From Aurantiochytrium sp. KH105 (lineage: Eukaryota; Sar; Bigyra; Thraustochytrida; Thraustochytriidae): 64,000 bases of DNA. The DNA lies in NCBI GenBank assembly GCA_003116975.1, contig BGKB01000094.1, positions 124,001 to 188,000 of the forward strand, read 5' to 3'. The position numbers and the translations under genes are program-made. The notes beneath the pieces were generated by a model. The model was not told where the DNA came from. It was given only the letters and a program-made list of their open reading frames with translations, and ran no database searches. This document shows, piece after piece, positions 51,773 through 63,039 of the stretch (the first letter of the stretch is position 1; each line of letters starts with the position of its first letter).

Positions 51773-51933
51773 CGTGCGAGTTGCGGCAGACGCGACCGCG
51801 AGGCGAGCGAGAGGACGCGGCGCGAGGCGACGCGGCGCAGAGCGCGAGCGAGGGAGACGCCGCGAGGGGCGCCGGCGGAGCGCAGGCGCAGCAGCGGAGG
51901 CCCGAGGCCCATAGCCGGCGAAGCGGTCGCACG

Positions 51934-53686
51934 ATGGCGGACGAAGAGGCGGATAAGAATGTGGCGCTGTGGAAGATGAAGAAGCTCATCAAGACCCTGA
52001 CGCAGGCCAGGTACGTGCGCGGGGAAGGGAGAGGGAGAGAGAGCAGGACGCGGAGAGGGAGAGCGATGGGACCGTTTGCTTTTTATCCTTTGCGAACGAG
52101 AAGATGCGAAAGTCGAGCGAAAAGGTCCCAGCAAGTGTGATCGGCGTGGCGTCGAGATTGGGACTTTGCCTGTCCAGCAAAGCCCGTCTTCTCGCCAATC
52201 GTTTCAGAATGGAGGAGATGCGGATGGAAAGATGACTCAGTCGAAAATAACAACGACTCGGACGCGAGGTTTTCGTGCGCCGCACGGCTTGATCGGAAGA
52301 TGAAAGGGGGGAAAACGAAGAAGGCAATGCAAGAGACAAACAGAGGAACTGACCCCTTTACTCTTTCGCGCGCGCGGTTTTTTCTTTCATCACTTGCACA
52401 GGGGAAACGGTACGAGCATGATCTCGCTGATCATGCCGCCCGGCGAGCAGTTGCCAAAGATTAACAAGATGCTCACCGATGAGGCCGGTACCGCGACCAA
52501 CATCAAGTCGCGCGTGAACCGGCTCTCGGTGCTGAGCGCCATCACAAGTACGCAGCAGCGTCTCAAGCTGTACAACAGGTGCCCGCCGAACGGTCTGGTC
52601 CTCTTTGTGGGCACCATCCTCACGGACGAGGGCAAGGAAAAGAAGGTGAGCATTGACTTTGAGCCCTTCAAGCCCATCAACACCTCATTGTACATGTGCG
52701 ACAACCGATTTCACACCGAGGCCCTCGAAGAGCTCCTCGCGGATGACGACAAGTTTGGCTTCATTGTCATGGACGGTAACGGCTGCCTCTTTGGTACCCT
52801 GAGCGGTAACACGCGCGAGGTTCTCACCAAGTTTACCGTGGATCTGCCCAAGAAGCACGGTCGTGGTGGTCAGTCCGCGCTGCGTTTCGCCCGTCTGCGT
52901 CTTGAGAAGCGCCACAACTATGTGCGCAAGTGTGCCGAATTCGCCACCACCTGCTTCATTACCAACGATCGCCCCAACGTCAAGGGTCTTGTGCTCGCCG
53001 GTTCCGCAGAGTTCAAGAACGTCCTGGCTGGCTCGGACCTCTTTGATATTCGCCTGCGGCCCATTGTCATTTCGCTCGTCGATGTCTCATACGGTGGCGA
53101 GAACGGCTTCAACCAGGCCATTGAGCTCTCGCAGGATGCCTTGGCCAACGTGAAGTTTGTCAAGGAGAAGAAGCTCATCACTTCCTTCTTTGACGAGATC
53201 GCCCAGGACACGGGCAAGGTCTGCTTTGGCATTGACGAGACCTTTATGGCCCTTGAAATGGGCGCCGTGGAGACCCTTCTCGTGTGGGAGAACCTCGAGC
53301 ACGAGCGCTTTGAGCTGCTCAACAACCAGACCAACGAGACCATCTTCAAGATTCTCAGCCCGGAGCAGGCCAAGGATTCCAAGAACTTTGTCACGGATGA
53401 TGGCGTCGATCTCGAGATCAAGGAGCGCACTGCGCTCACCGAGTACCTTGCGACCAACTACCGCAACTTTGGTACCACGCTAGAGTTTGTGACGGATAAG
53501 AGTCAGCAGGGCAGCCAATTTTGCAAGGGTTTTGGTGGAATTGGTGGCATTCTGCGTTGGCCCGTCCAGTTCGCAGCCATGGACCCCAACAATGCCATCA
53601 ACGAGGAGGCTCTCGCCGAGGAGTTCGACGAGGCCGTCGAGGATCAGGACCCCAACGAGATTGACTGGGATGACATTGGTTTCTAA
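51934..53686 (+). CDS. eRF1: Eukaryotic peptide chain release factor 1 (eRF1), two exons
   Basis: Exon 1 is 51934-52010 and encodes [20 protein letters not shown] and six further residues; exon 2 is 52402-53686. Joining them across a GT...AG intron reads ...[11 protein letters not shown], exactly the conserved eRF1 junction, and gives 453 residues. The decoding domain has TATNIKS, where most eRF1 have TASNIKS, and the YMCDNRF motif (YxCxxxF); the middle domain has the HGRGGQ catalytic loop that triggers peptide release. The last residues are acidic ([10 protein letters not shown]). eRF1 recognises all three stop codons at the ribosomal A site with eRF3. Window genes end in TAA, TAG and TGA, consistent with full stop recognition. 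This is the only gene here with a clearly demonstrable intron. Confidence 0.97.
52011..52401 (+). other. Spliceosomal intron of eRF1
   Basis: 391 bp with donor GTACGTGCG and acceptor TTGCACAG preceded by a pyrimidine stretch. It interrupts the codon for Arg26 after its second base. It contains stops in the eRF1 frame, and its removal restores conserved protein sequence. Confidence 0.95.
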
Positions 53687-54275
53687 GCTGTTTTTTTTTT
53701 ACTACACCGACCGAACGACGTTATCTGGAAACCTGGGCTGGGCCTTAAGCCGGGCTGATGGGGCTCAACCCACCCACCCATGTCCTGTCTCGGACACGCT
53801 ATCTTCTGCCCGTTCTTAACGAGCGAAATCTTTTTCTCCACTTTTTCCTTTTTTTCTTTCTCGCATTGACTTTCGATTTGCTACGTGGCGTGTATACTTT
53901 CGCGAAGACAAGAGCACAACTTCTATCATTCTTTACTACTTCTTCGCTCCTTCTCCATTTCCCTTTGCCCTTAGTTCTTCTGGCTGCTTGTCTCCCTCCT
54001 TCCCTCCTATCTCGACCGCCTTACAAAAGTACCCCAATTGCACTTGGGGGGAAATTAGGTTCCTTTTATCCGTTGCGAGTTCTGATAGCCTAGAGCCAGG
54101 CAAGAAAGCAGTAGCTGGGGCTTCGAAAGGAAATAATGGCGCGGCCGAGCGCGTTCACTTATGCGACGAGCAAGCAAGCCAGGAGCCAAGTAGACAACGT
54201 GAGACAGATAGCAAGTCGTACGCGGCGACGCGCGGGCGCGTGGCGCGCGCGTGCGCAAGGGCAAACGAAGTGAAG
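53687..54275. other. Intergenic region before CFAP57
   Basis: It starts with a T run and holds pyrimidine-rich DNA at 53,830-54,010. The CFAP57 frame is open from 53988 but has no family similarity before 54276. Confidence 0.45.
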
Positions 54276-57200
54276 ATGGCAGCCTTGGAGCTCGAGCACG
54301 TCTTTGGCCTGCGCAGCGATGTGCGCGGCAACGTCGTGTACCTGGATGAGACGACCGTGGCATATCCGTGCGGGCACGTGGTTGCGCTGTACAACTTGGA
54401 AACCAAGGTGCAGCGCTTTATTCATGGCTCGGATTGGTCAGGGGGCATTTGCGCCTTTGCGGCCTCCCCAAATCGCAAGCTCATCGCCATTGCAGAGCGC
54501 AGCGCAGACTGCCCGGTGGTGAGCATTTACGATGCAAGCTCGCTCAAAAAGCGCAAGGTGCTCGCATGCTCGGAAATGAGGTCCGACGACCTTGTTAACA
54601 TTGCCTTTTCGGGCGACAGCAAGCAGATTCTGGCACAAGGCGCGGCGCCAGACTGGGTCGTAATGGCCTGGGCCTGGGAGAAAAACAAGTGCATCGTGAG
54701 CAGCAAGGCAAGTAATGTCCAAGGCAATGCCATCACATGCACTGATTTCTGTCCCTGGGACAGTACAACGCTTTGCGTCATTGGGGATGGTTTACTCAAA
54801 TTCTTGCGCGTGCAAGACGGCACGACGCGTTCGCTGCCCTTTTCATTCAAGCGTGAAATTCAGCAGTACATGTGTCACGCATGGCTGCGCGAGCTCGAAC
54901 GTCTCGTTGTCGCCACCGACACGGGCGACCTCTTGCTCTTTGAGAACTTTGAGTATCGCGGTGCACTTGCGTTCATGCAGCAGGACGATGATGGCCTCGA
55001 AATGCTACCCATCGACTCGCTTGTTGCATACAACAAAGGTCTTGTCTGCGGTGGTGCGCACAACTCCTTGCGCGTCTTTGAGCAGGCTGACGATCCGCAC
55101 GAGTACTATCGACACACCAAGACATTTACTATTGATGGCAAAATGAGTCGCGTCATCAATCTTGCCTTGTCGCCAAGCGAGGACGTCATTTCCTGCTCGT
55201 TGGCCAACAATCAAGTGTACGTGCTCGGCCTTTCAAACACGGACATTCTCAAGGCGGAGGAAATGAACTTTGAGCTTCTCACGACCTCTGTGCATGGCCC
55301 GTTTATCAACGATGCTGGCATGGCTGCCACGACGGCCGGGGCAGCTGCCGCGGCCGCCGCTGAAGACGCAGGAGCGGGATCTCAGGTGACGGGTTTAGAT
55401 GTATGTATGCGCAAACCCTTTGTGGCAACCTGTGGGATTGATCGCACGGTGCGTGTGTGGAACTATGTGGAAAAGACGGTGGTACTCATGCGCGAATTTA
55501 CGGAAGTCCCGCTCTCGCTCTCGTTTCATCCCTCGGGTCTGCATCTCCTGGTCGGTTTTTCTGACAAGTTGCGCATGATGAACCTCCTCATGGACGATAT
55601 TCGTGCATACAAGGAATTTCCCATCAAGGCATGCAAGGAATGCCGCTTTTCGAACGGCGGCCAGTATTTCGCGGCCGCCAACGGCAATGTGGTCCAAGTT
55701 TTCCAGACGTATACCTTTGAGTGCATCCTAACACTTCGCGGACATGCAGGACGCGTGCTGTCGGTGGCATGGACCTCGGACGACCGATTCCTCGTCTCTG
55801 CAGGCGCAGATGGCGTGACGTATCGGTGGTGCATTAAGGAAGGGCGCAAGGACGGTGAATTTGTGTGCAAGGGCAACGTGTTGCAAAGCACGGTGGCACG
55901 CGACGTGGACGCCAATGTGGCCCTATGCACTACAAATCCGGACACAAAGATTCGCGAGGTCCAGCTTGGCAATGGCAGCGTGCTCTTTGAGGCCGCCCCA
56001 CCGGACGGACTTTCGTTCGAGAGGCTGGCCATTTCGCACACGGGTCGCAGCCTTTTTGCGACCATGGTACCCCCGGGAGATGCCAAGTATGGGACGGCAG
56101 TGATGCTCAATCTTCCGCTCTCTGCAAACCATGTGGCGCCAGGTGCCCCCGCAGATGGCGGCAAAGCGGGCGAGAGTAGTTCTGCCGAGGCATTCGACGA
56201 ATCGACGTCGGTCCTGGGTCTGAGCGGCCCTGCCGGCGGTGGTCCTGCGGCAAGCGTGGCGGGCGGTCCTGCTGCACCAGAGTGCGTGCCGCTGGAGCTG
56301 GACCAGCTGCAGCATGTTGCAGTGCATTCGGGGCGCATTACTCGTTTGTGTTCGAGCCCTGATGACCAATATCTGTTTACATGCGGCGAGGATGGCACAC
56401 TGGCCATTTTTGCAGTAAAGGAAGAGCCCGATGTGAGCGGCGGCCGTGCTGCGCGCAACACACGTGAGAAGGAGGCTCCACTTCCTTTTGCAGAGGAGAT
56501 TCTTGTGACCAAGTCGGACTTGGACGAGAAAAACCATTTGATGCAGGATCTCAAGAACAAGGTGGACGAGATGACGCTTCACAATGAGTACCAATTGCGG
56601 CTCAAGGACATGAATTATAACGAGCGCATCAAAGAGGTCACCTCCAAGTTTACAGAAGAGCTCGAGCAGGACCGCGCCAAGTATGAGAAGCTCAACTCGG
56701 AAAAGCAGAGCATGGAAAATATGTTCAAGGAGCGACTGGAGAAGCTGGACCAGCAGCACGGCGACCAGCTCGACGAAGTGGAGCGCTCGTACCAAGAAAA
56801 AGTAGACGCAGAGATTCAGCGATTCGATGCTCTTTCGCACGAGCGTGAGCAGATGGCGCTCAAGTGGGACGAAGAAAACCAAGTTCTCGTGGAGAGCCAC
56901 GAAAAGTACGTCGACGAGGTGACGGAAAAGTACGAGCAAAAGCTCGCGCGTGAGCTCAAGGAGCGCGAAGAGGTCGAGGAGGAGAAGCAACGGCTCATCA
57001 AGAACTTTGAGGACCGTAAGCAAGAGGTCGAGGAAGACGCGGACATGGAGATTGAAGAGCTCAAGGAAAAGTATGAGTCCAAGCTCAAGGGCGAGCGTGA
57101 GGCGACGATCCGCCTCAAGGGCGAGAACGGGTTGATGAAGAAGAAGTTTTCGACCTTGCAAAACGATATTGAGCAGCAAAAGGACCGCATCAACAGCCTC

Positions 57201-58232
57201 ACGGAGCGCGAGATGGATCTCTACGAGCGGATCAAGAGTTTGGAAAAGGACATTCATGGTCATCGCAAGGAGATCAAGGAGCGTGAGGAGACGATTCAGG
57301 ACAAAGAAAAGCGCATTTATGACCTGAAGAAGAAGAACCAAGAGCTCGAAAAGTTCAAGTTCGTGCTTGATTATAAGATCAAGGAGCTCAAGCGTCAGAT
57401 CGAACCACGAGAAAATGAGATTGCCGACATGCGCCAGCAGATCAAGGAGATGGATTTGGAGTTGGAGCAGTATCAGAAGAGTAACGCGGCGCTGGACTTG
57501 ATGATTGGAGAACTGCGGCTTAAGATTGACGGCATGCAAAAGGAGATTGATGAGCAGACGGTCCGGCTGCGCGAGGGCAAGGCTGCGGCTGAGCAGTGCA
57601 AGGTAGACTTGCATGAGACCATCCAGGCGCTCAACGATCCTGTTGCGCTCAAGCAACGTGTGGTGCACATGTTCAAGACGTACGCGCAGGCCCCGGATCC
57701 GGAGCCCCCAGCGCCGGGGACCTCGTCCGGCGCCCAGGATCAGAAGCAGCAACAGCAGCAACAGCAGCAGCAACAGCAACAGCAGCAACAGCAGCAACAG
57801 CAGCAACAGCAACATCAGCAGCAGGAAGCCGAGGCCACGACGCAGGTGCAGCGCGAGTACAATCGGCAGCGCGAGTACTTGGAGAAATCTGTCGACTCGC
57901 TCAAGCGTAAGCTGAACAAGGACATGAAAATGCACCAGAGTGACAAAATGCGTCTATTGCGGGAGTCTGTGGATCTCACGAACGAGATCAACCTTTTGCG
58001 TCGCGAGCTGCACGCGCTGGACGCCAAGCGGCACGCCAAGCAGCGGTCGCTCCATCTTCAGGACCGCCTGGGGCCGTCTTCGAGCAGCATGCGCGAGGAA
58101 GAAGGCGAGGAGGAATTCTTGCCTTTGCCGGGAGAGCGTCAGGTGACGCGCGAGCTCGAGATGCAGCGCAAGCAGATCAATCATCTCGTACAGCAGATCG
58201 CCACCTTTGAGCACAATCTCGGCATGAAGTGA
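54276..58232 (+). CDS. CFAP57: Cilia- and flagella-associated protein 57 (WDR65)
   Basis: From ATG 54276 the product has 1,318 residues (human about 1,250). The N-terminal about 770 residues form WD-repeat propellers: MAALELEHVFGLRSDVRGNV opening, CTDFCPWDSTTLCVIG, VTGLDVCMRKPFVATCGIDR, LRGHAGRVLSVAWTSDDRFL, then the C-terminal half is a long coiled coil (ELEQDRAKYEKLNSEK, and so on). This order is diagnostic of CFAP57. The protein is part of the ciliary axoneme, associated with inner dynein arms and the dynein regulatory complex, and is needed for normal beating. A poly-Gln insert occupies about 1158-1183, outside the conserved parts. Presence implies motile flagella, as in zoospores. Confidence 0.95.
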   Translation: MAALELEHVFGLRSDVRGNVVYLDETTVAYPCGHVVALYNLETKVQRFIHGSDWSGGICAFAASPNRKLIAIAERSADCPVVSIYDASSLKKRKVLACSEMRSDDLVNIAFSGDSKQILAQGAAPDWVVMAWAWEKNKCIVSSKASNVQGNAITCTDFCPWDSTTLCVIGDGLLKFLRVQDGTTRSLPFSFKREIQQYMCHAWLRELERLVVATDTGDLLLFENFEYRGALAFMQQDDDGLEMLPIDSLVAYNKGLVCGGAHNSLRVFEQADDPHEYYRHTKTFTIDGKMSRVINLALSPSEDVISCSLANNQVYVLGLSNTDILKAEEMNFELLTTSVHGPFINDAGMAATTAGAAAAAAAEDAGAGSQVTGLDVCMRKPFVATCGIDRTVRVWNYVEKTVVLMREFTEVPLSLSFHPSGLHLLVGFSDKLRMMNLLMDDIRAYKEFPIKACKECRFSNGGQYFAAANGNVVQVFQTYTFECILTLRGHAGRVLSVAWTSDDRFLVSAGADGVTYRWCIKEGRKDGEFVCKGNVLQSTVARDVDANVALCTTNPDTKIREVQLGNGSVLFEAAPPDGLSFERLAISHTGRSLFATMVPPGDAKYGTAVMLNLPLSANHVAPGAPADGGKAGESSSAEAFDESTSVLGLSGPAGGGPAASVAGGPAAPECVPLELDQLQHVAVHSGRITRLCSSPDDQYLFTCGEDGTLAIFAVKEEPDVSGGRAARNTREKEAPLPFAEEILVTKSDLDEKNHLMQDLKNKVDEMTLHNEYQLRLKDMNYNERIKEVTSKFTEELEQDRAKYEKLNSEKQSMENMFKERLEKLDQQHGDQLDEVERSYQEKVDAEIQRFDALSHEREQMALKWDEENQVLVESHEKYVDEVTEKYEQKLARELKEREEVEEEKQRLIKNFEDRKQEVEEDADMEIEELKEKYESKLKGEREATIRLKGENGLMKKKFSTLQNDIEQQKDRINSLTEREMDLYERIKSLEKDIHGHRKEIKEREETIQDKEKRIYDLKKKNQELEKFKFVLDYKIKELKRQIEPRENEIADMRQQIKEMDLELEQYQKSNAALDLMIGELRLKIDGMQKEIDEQTVRLREGKAAAEQCKVDLHETIQALNDPVALKQRVVHMFKTYAQAPDPEPPAPGTSSGAQDQKQQQQQQQQQQQQQQQQQQQQQQHQQQEAEATTQVQREYNRQREYLEKSVDSLKRKLNKDMKMHQSDKMRLLRESVDLTNEINLLRRELHALDAKRHAKQRSLHLQDRLGPSSSSMREEEGEEEFLPLPGERQVTRELEMQRKQINHLVQQIATFEHNLGMK
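57747..57824 (+). repeat. Coding CAG/CAA polyglutamine tract in CFAP57
   Basis: Encodes about 25 Gln with one His, residues 1158-1183 of CFAP57, between two coiled-coil segments. Confidence 0.92.
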
Positions 58233-58362
58233 TTGGTTGAGCATGGAGCGAGGAGTGCTTCACGGGGGAAGAGATAAAAACCGAGGGTTGATGTGCGCCT
58301 TTTCTCCCTCGCGCTCTCTCGCGCTCTTTTCTTCATCCGATTTCCCTTTCCTTTGAATGATA

Positions 58363-58845
58363 TTTGCATGTCTAGCTTTGATACGTCAGATTTTGTAGTG
58401 CCTAGCATTCCTTCGTCCGTGGAACTGTTGGCACTCATTTGGGACTGTGCCCGCTGGTGGGCTAGACAGGACAACGTTGCAGCAGCGTTGTGGGCGGTCT
58501 GTAGCATTTACCTCTCTTTCTCACCGCAAGTAAAAGCCCCATTCCGAGGGCACGAACAGATAGATAGAATTCCGATAGCGTGCTTGTTCCCTCATTGTCA
58601 ATTTATTTGCATGTCTGACTATGTACTGCGTAGCATTCCTTGTGTGTGTGTTCTCGTCTGTGAAACTATTGGGGTCGGCATTCATGATGTCAGGGGTCTC
58701 GACCTGTCCGTGCCCGCTGCTGGTTCTACTGGGCAGAGAATGCTGCAGCAGCGGTGTAAGCGGACGGTTGCCCTTGCCCCTCCTTCTCACCGCAAGTCGC
58801 ACACGTAGGTAGGTAGATTCCCGAGAGCGCGCTTGTCCCCCCACG
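58363..58845. repeat. Degenerate direct duplication of about 235 bp
   Basis: Two diverged copies, about 58363-58597 and 58607-58845. Both start TTGCATGTCT, include TAGCATTCCTT, contain CTTTCTCACCGCAAGT or CTTCTCACCGCAAGT, and end around CGTGCTTGTTCC or GCGCTTGTCCC. Insertions differ between the copies. No gene function is evident. Confidence 0.75.
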
Positions 58846-59084
58846 CGTTTGTTACATCGCACTCGCCACCCCATACCCTAACCACCCTCGCCACCCTAAG
58901 AGGCAAGCAAGCAACAGCATGCAGCAAGCAACAGCAATCAACAGCAACAACAGTGGCTGTGGCAGCAGGCAGAAGCGCCAGCGCGGACCGGCTCCGGCGA
59001 AGAGAAGGCGCGAAGAGAGCGTGTCACACCCGGGTTTGAATTCTGAAAGCATGATTGGTGGGTGGTTGGTTGGTTGTTTCGATC

Positions 59085-59796
59085 ATGTCGCTTCCGCCAC
59101 CGCCCATCGGAGACCAGCAAGGCGCGCCGAGCCTCGTGTCGCAGCAGCTGCAGCTGCGACTCGCGGAGGCGGAGGGCGGAAGTGCGGCGAGGCGCTCGCC
59201 ATCTTCGAGCGCCATGATGGCTCGCAAGGCCCTGCCGCATCGCGCCGGCGCAGAGCGTCCGAAGCCAGGGCAGCGCCGCGTCATGGTATGGCATGGCATG
59301 GCATGGCATGATATGCCGGAGCGTACCGCGCGACACCGCGCCGCTTCGAAGAAAGCGTCGCGCTTGGGCCCGAAGAAGATGTCGCAGAGTTTCTTGCTTT
59401 CATTCTTTCCAAAGTGCTGGTCGCAGATGGAGGCCGCTGAATGGCTGGCCGCGCGACGCGAGGCTGGCGGACGCGGACGGAGACGCGGAACCGCGACTGC
59501 GACGCGAAGGGGAAAAAGAAGAAAGGGAAAAGCGATTAGAAAAGAGACAAGACCAGCCAGAGAGCCTCGCGGCGGTATATGCGCGAAGCACGGGCGCCTG
59601 GGAGGCCTCGAGTCGGCGGCGCGCCATGATGCGGCCGACTGCAGCGGCGGCGATGCTGATGCACGTATACCGCGGCAGGCAGGCAGCTGCAGGCAGAAGG
59701 GCGCGGCCTCGCGGCCCTGCGAGAACGAGGAGCGCGGCCAAGATGGCGTCGCGCGCAGGCGTCGACGAGGAAGTCTTGGGATGGCGGTGTGAGTGA
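59085..59796 (+). other. Possible degenerate or spliced gene fragment
   Basis: Three coding-like stretches occur in different frames. ATG 59085 opens MSLPPPPIGDQQGAPSLVSQ. A second frame at about 59,312-59,455 reads ...RFEESVALGPEEDVAEFLAF and then VLVADGGR before a stop. A third at about 59,450-59,796 reads LRREGEKEEREKRLEKRQD and ends TGA. An ATGGC repeat lies between the first two. This may be one broken or intron-containing gene, or chance. No family is recognised. Confidence 0.25.
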
Positions 59797-60353
59797 TTGA
59801 TGTTCTGGGGGCATAGGGCCAAGTCACGGGATTCGAAAGCGGCGAGGCAGCGGCAGGGGGGGGGGCAGTGCGGGTCCGCTGCCCTTGTATAAGCACGAAG
59901 GTGAGAGCATGACAAGCTCGAGCACGAAATGAAATGAGATGAAATGGGATGTCACGAAACATGGACGCCGATGACCAGGAATGGCTTTTGCGCCCTCTGC
60001 GGTCCTAAAGACCCGGCAGCAGGGGCCCCGGCCGCTCGGGTCCGGGAGATGGGCGCGGCCCCCCGTGCGCGGAGAGATCTGCGCTGCCCCCAGCCGGTGG
60101 GGCGTGCCTGTCGCTAAGCTTGGATCATTTCGCGTTGCGAAGGGTGGCGTGGACCCGCAGCGCCGAACAGCGGGCGGGCGTGCGCCGCGTGCGGGCCCGC
60201 AGCGACGGGGCAAATCTCGGTTTGAGCTCCCCACAGCGTCCCGCACGGTGTCGACGTGCGCGCGCGTTCGTTCGAGCCGGTCGCGCGGCCGGCGGCGGCG
60301 GCGTCGGTCGCAACCGGTTGCGGGATGCGCTAAAGCGCGGTTGCGGGCGGCGC

Positions 60354-60383
60354 GCGCAAGTGAAGTATGCGCGCGCGCAAGTG
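60354..60383. promoter_or_regulatory. Paired GCGCAAGTG elements, 21 bp apart
   Basis: GCGCAAGTG at 60354-60362 and 60375-60383, the second followed by GGGTATCC as in the eRF1 copies (GCGGTATCC). No gene start is recognised close by, so this site might mark an unannotated promoter or a spread copy. Confidence 0.5.
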
Positions 60384-61388
60384 GGGTATCCGCGGCGGGC
60401 GGCGGTGAGGCGGCCGCGCGGCGGCCAGGTAGTCGGCGCGGCGGCCAGGCAGTCAGTGCGGGGGGTCGCGTTCGACAGCGCGCGCGGCGGCGGCGGGGCC
60501 CGCGGGAGGAACGCCGCCGCCGCGAGAGAACGCCTGCCAGCCTGCTGCTTGCTTTCTTTCTTCGCCACCTGCCGCTGCGCGTCCAAGCCCGAGCCCAAGC
60601 CCAAGCCCAGGCTCGCGTCAAGTTCACCGCGACCACACGATCCTCGCTCTCCGCCCCCCTCTCCCTGCAGCGAAGCGAAGCCGCCGCTCGTGTCGCAGTC
60701 GCGTGGATGGTGTCGAACCCGCGTTCCAAAGGCCGGCGGCGCAGGCGGACCCAGCCAGGGCTGCGCAACGCATTTTTTTCGCGAGGCGGGAGAGCTCGCT
60801 CGCGCTCGCTCGCGAGGAGCGCGCGGCGAGGAGCGGGGCGGAGCGAGCAGAGCAGAGCAGAGCGGGGCGCGAGGCGACGCGGGAGAGGCGAGGCGAGGCG
60901 AGGCGAGGCAAGGCAGGAGCGGCGGCCGCGGCGAGGAGCGGCGCGAGGCGCGGCGGAGGGAGGCGGAGAGGCCAGCAGGCAGGCAGGTGGAAAAGCAAGG
61001 CAGAGCGAGCAGAGCAGAACAGCAGAGCAGAGCAGAGCAGAGCAAAGCCAATCCGAGCTCGGCGAGGCGGGCGCCAGACCCCGCTCGGCGGCGACTCCGA
61101 CGCGGAGCGGAGAGCAGGAGAGCGGAGACGCGGCGCGCGAGGGCGCGGCGCGCGAGGGCGAGCAGGTGCAGAGCAGAGCAGAGCAGAGCGGAGCAGAGCA
61201 GAGCGGAGCGGGAGGCCCGGCGAGGCCCGGCGAGGCAGAACAGAACCGAGGCAGGCAGGCGAGGAGGGCCCTCGCCGCGCATCGCCGCCGCCGCCGCCGC
61301 CTCGCCCCGGCGGGCCTCGCACCAGCGTCTCGGCGCACCCGCGAGGCGTCGCGCGGCGCGGCGTCGACCGCGCGCGCAGAGCGGAGCG

Positions 61389-61458
61389 CAGCTTAGCGCA
61401 GCAGAGCTTAGCGCAGCAGAGCTTAGCGCAGCAGAGCATAGCGCAGCAGAGCTTAGCG
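61389..61458. repeat. 15 bp tandem repeat (AGCTTAGCGCAGCAG)
   Basis: Nearly five consecutive 15 bp units with one substitution (CATAGC for CTTAGC). It sits in the GAGCA-rich block. Confidence 0.9.
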
Positions 61459-61811
61459 GCGCCGAGCGCGGGCCCAGGCGCGGTTCCGAGCCCCGATCCG
61501 CCGCTGCACAAGCCCGGCCAGCCAGGCCCGCGCGTTGCCGCTCCGCAACGCCTCGCCTCGCGCCGGCCAGCCGCGCAGACCCGGAGCGCGAGCGGGAGGC
61601 CGCGCGCGACCGCCGCAGCGCGTCGTTCGTTGTGCACGGCGAGGGAGAGGCGCGGCGCAGCGTGGCAGAGCGGGCGGAGCGGAGCACAGCAGAGCGGCAG
61701 CGGCCGGAGGCGAAGCAGAGCAAAGCGAAACAAGGTCGAGCAGACCGCGCGGCACAGCTAGGGAGGAGGGGAGCAGCGGCAGCGCGCGAGCCATAGCTAG
61801 ATAGCTAGCTA

Positions 61812-62108
<297 letters not shown>

Positions 62109-62576
62109 CTAGCTTGGTAGCGAGGCGTGCAGCTCCAACCAAGCCCGCCCGCGACCGAGGAGCGCCCGCCGGCCGGCGCGGCTCGGCTCGCTAGCTAGCT
62201 CGCTAGCTGGCCGGCGGGCGACCGAGACCGAGACCGAGACCGAGAGCACGCGGCCTCGCTCCTCGGTTTAGTCTCGCGCACCTGTCTGTGCGTCTGTCTG
62301 TGTGCGTGAGTGCGTGCGTGCCTGTGCTTGTGCTTCCTCTCGTCTCTTCCTTCTTTCGTCCCTCTCCTATCTTTCTTCCTGCCCTCTTTACTCGCGGTAC
62401 TTGCGCCGCGGCAGAGCAGGGAGAAAGCGAGCCGGACCGCGCGCGCGCGAAGAGTCGCCAGTCGGACCACTTCGCCTCGAAGCCAGCCCGGCGAGCGGAA
62501 GCACGCGAGGGCGAGAGCGGGAGCGGTCGTGCAGGCATCCATCCATCCACCCAACCGTGCAAGGCAGGCGAGCCAG

Positions 62577-62737
62577 CCAGCCAGCCAGCCAGCCGGTCGA
62601 CCGGCTCGCGCGACGAGCTCGAGGTCAATCAATCGATTCGGTCGATCCGCTTTGCGAGATTGGTGAAAGATAAGTGAGACAGAAACGGACGAAAGAGGAG
62701 AGCTTAGGACAAGAATAAGGGTCCTTGGGCCGAAAGA

Positions 62738-62768
<31 letters not shown>
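62577..62768. repeat. Short (GCCA)n and (GA)n microsatellites
   Basis: GCCA is repeated about six times at 62,572-62,597, and a GA run of about 30 bases lies near 62,739-62,769. They are noncoding. Confidence 0.85.
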
Positions 62769-62771
<3 letters not shown>

Positions 62772-63039
62772 GACGGAGGGAGCTTGGTCTTTCTTTCTCC
62801 ATTCATTCACTCGCTCGTCTTGACCCAAGGATTTTGACCTGCACCTGAATTGCTTGTCTGCCCACACACACGCACACACACGCACACGCGACCTTGGCCT
62901 TGTCCCGGGGGTGAAGGGTAAGAAAGAAGTGAAAAACCAATATCCCAAGCAACCAAGGAAAGGCAAAAAGGCACGCACGCAAGCACGCACGCTCGCCTGC
63001 GCGAAAAGGACAAAAGTGCACCAAACACAGTACGCGACA

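Larger units (their letters stand above)
49297..51933. other. Long divergent intergenic region between PH/filamin gene and eRF1
   Basis: 2.6 kb. Its ends are extremely GC-rich, and the middle (about 50,100-51,250) is of normal composition with a short (TTCG)n at about 50,083-50,098. It carries CACTTGCGC elements near 49,764-49,792 and a duplicated block with GCGCAAGTG near eRF1. Overlapping frames at both ends look like composition effects. I see no RNA gene. Confidence 0.45.

Noticed and set aside
51192-52140. Frames of 266-397 codons over eRF1 exon 1
   Set aside because: They overlap the duplicated promoter block and eRF1 exon 1, and contain the duplicated sequence as repeated peptide; eRF1 explains the region.
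59824-61796. Several 350-560 codon open frames on both strands
   Set aside because: They overlap in all phases, are almost entirely Arg, Ala, Ser, Glu and Gln from GC-rich and GAGCA repeats, and show no domain. Such frames are expected in stop-poor repeats.
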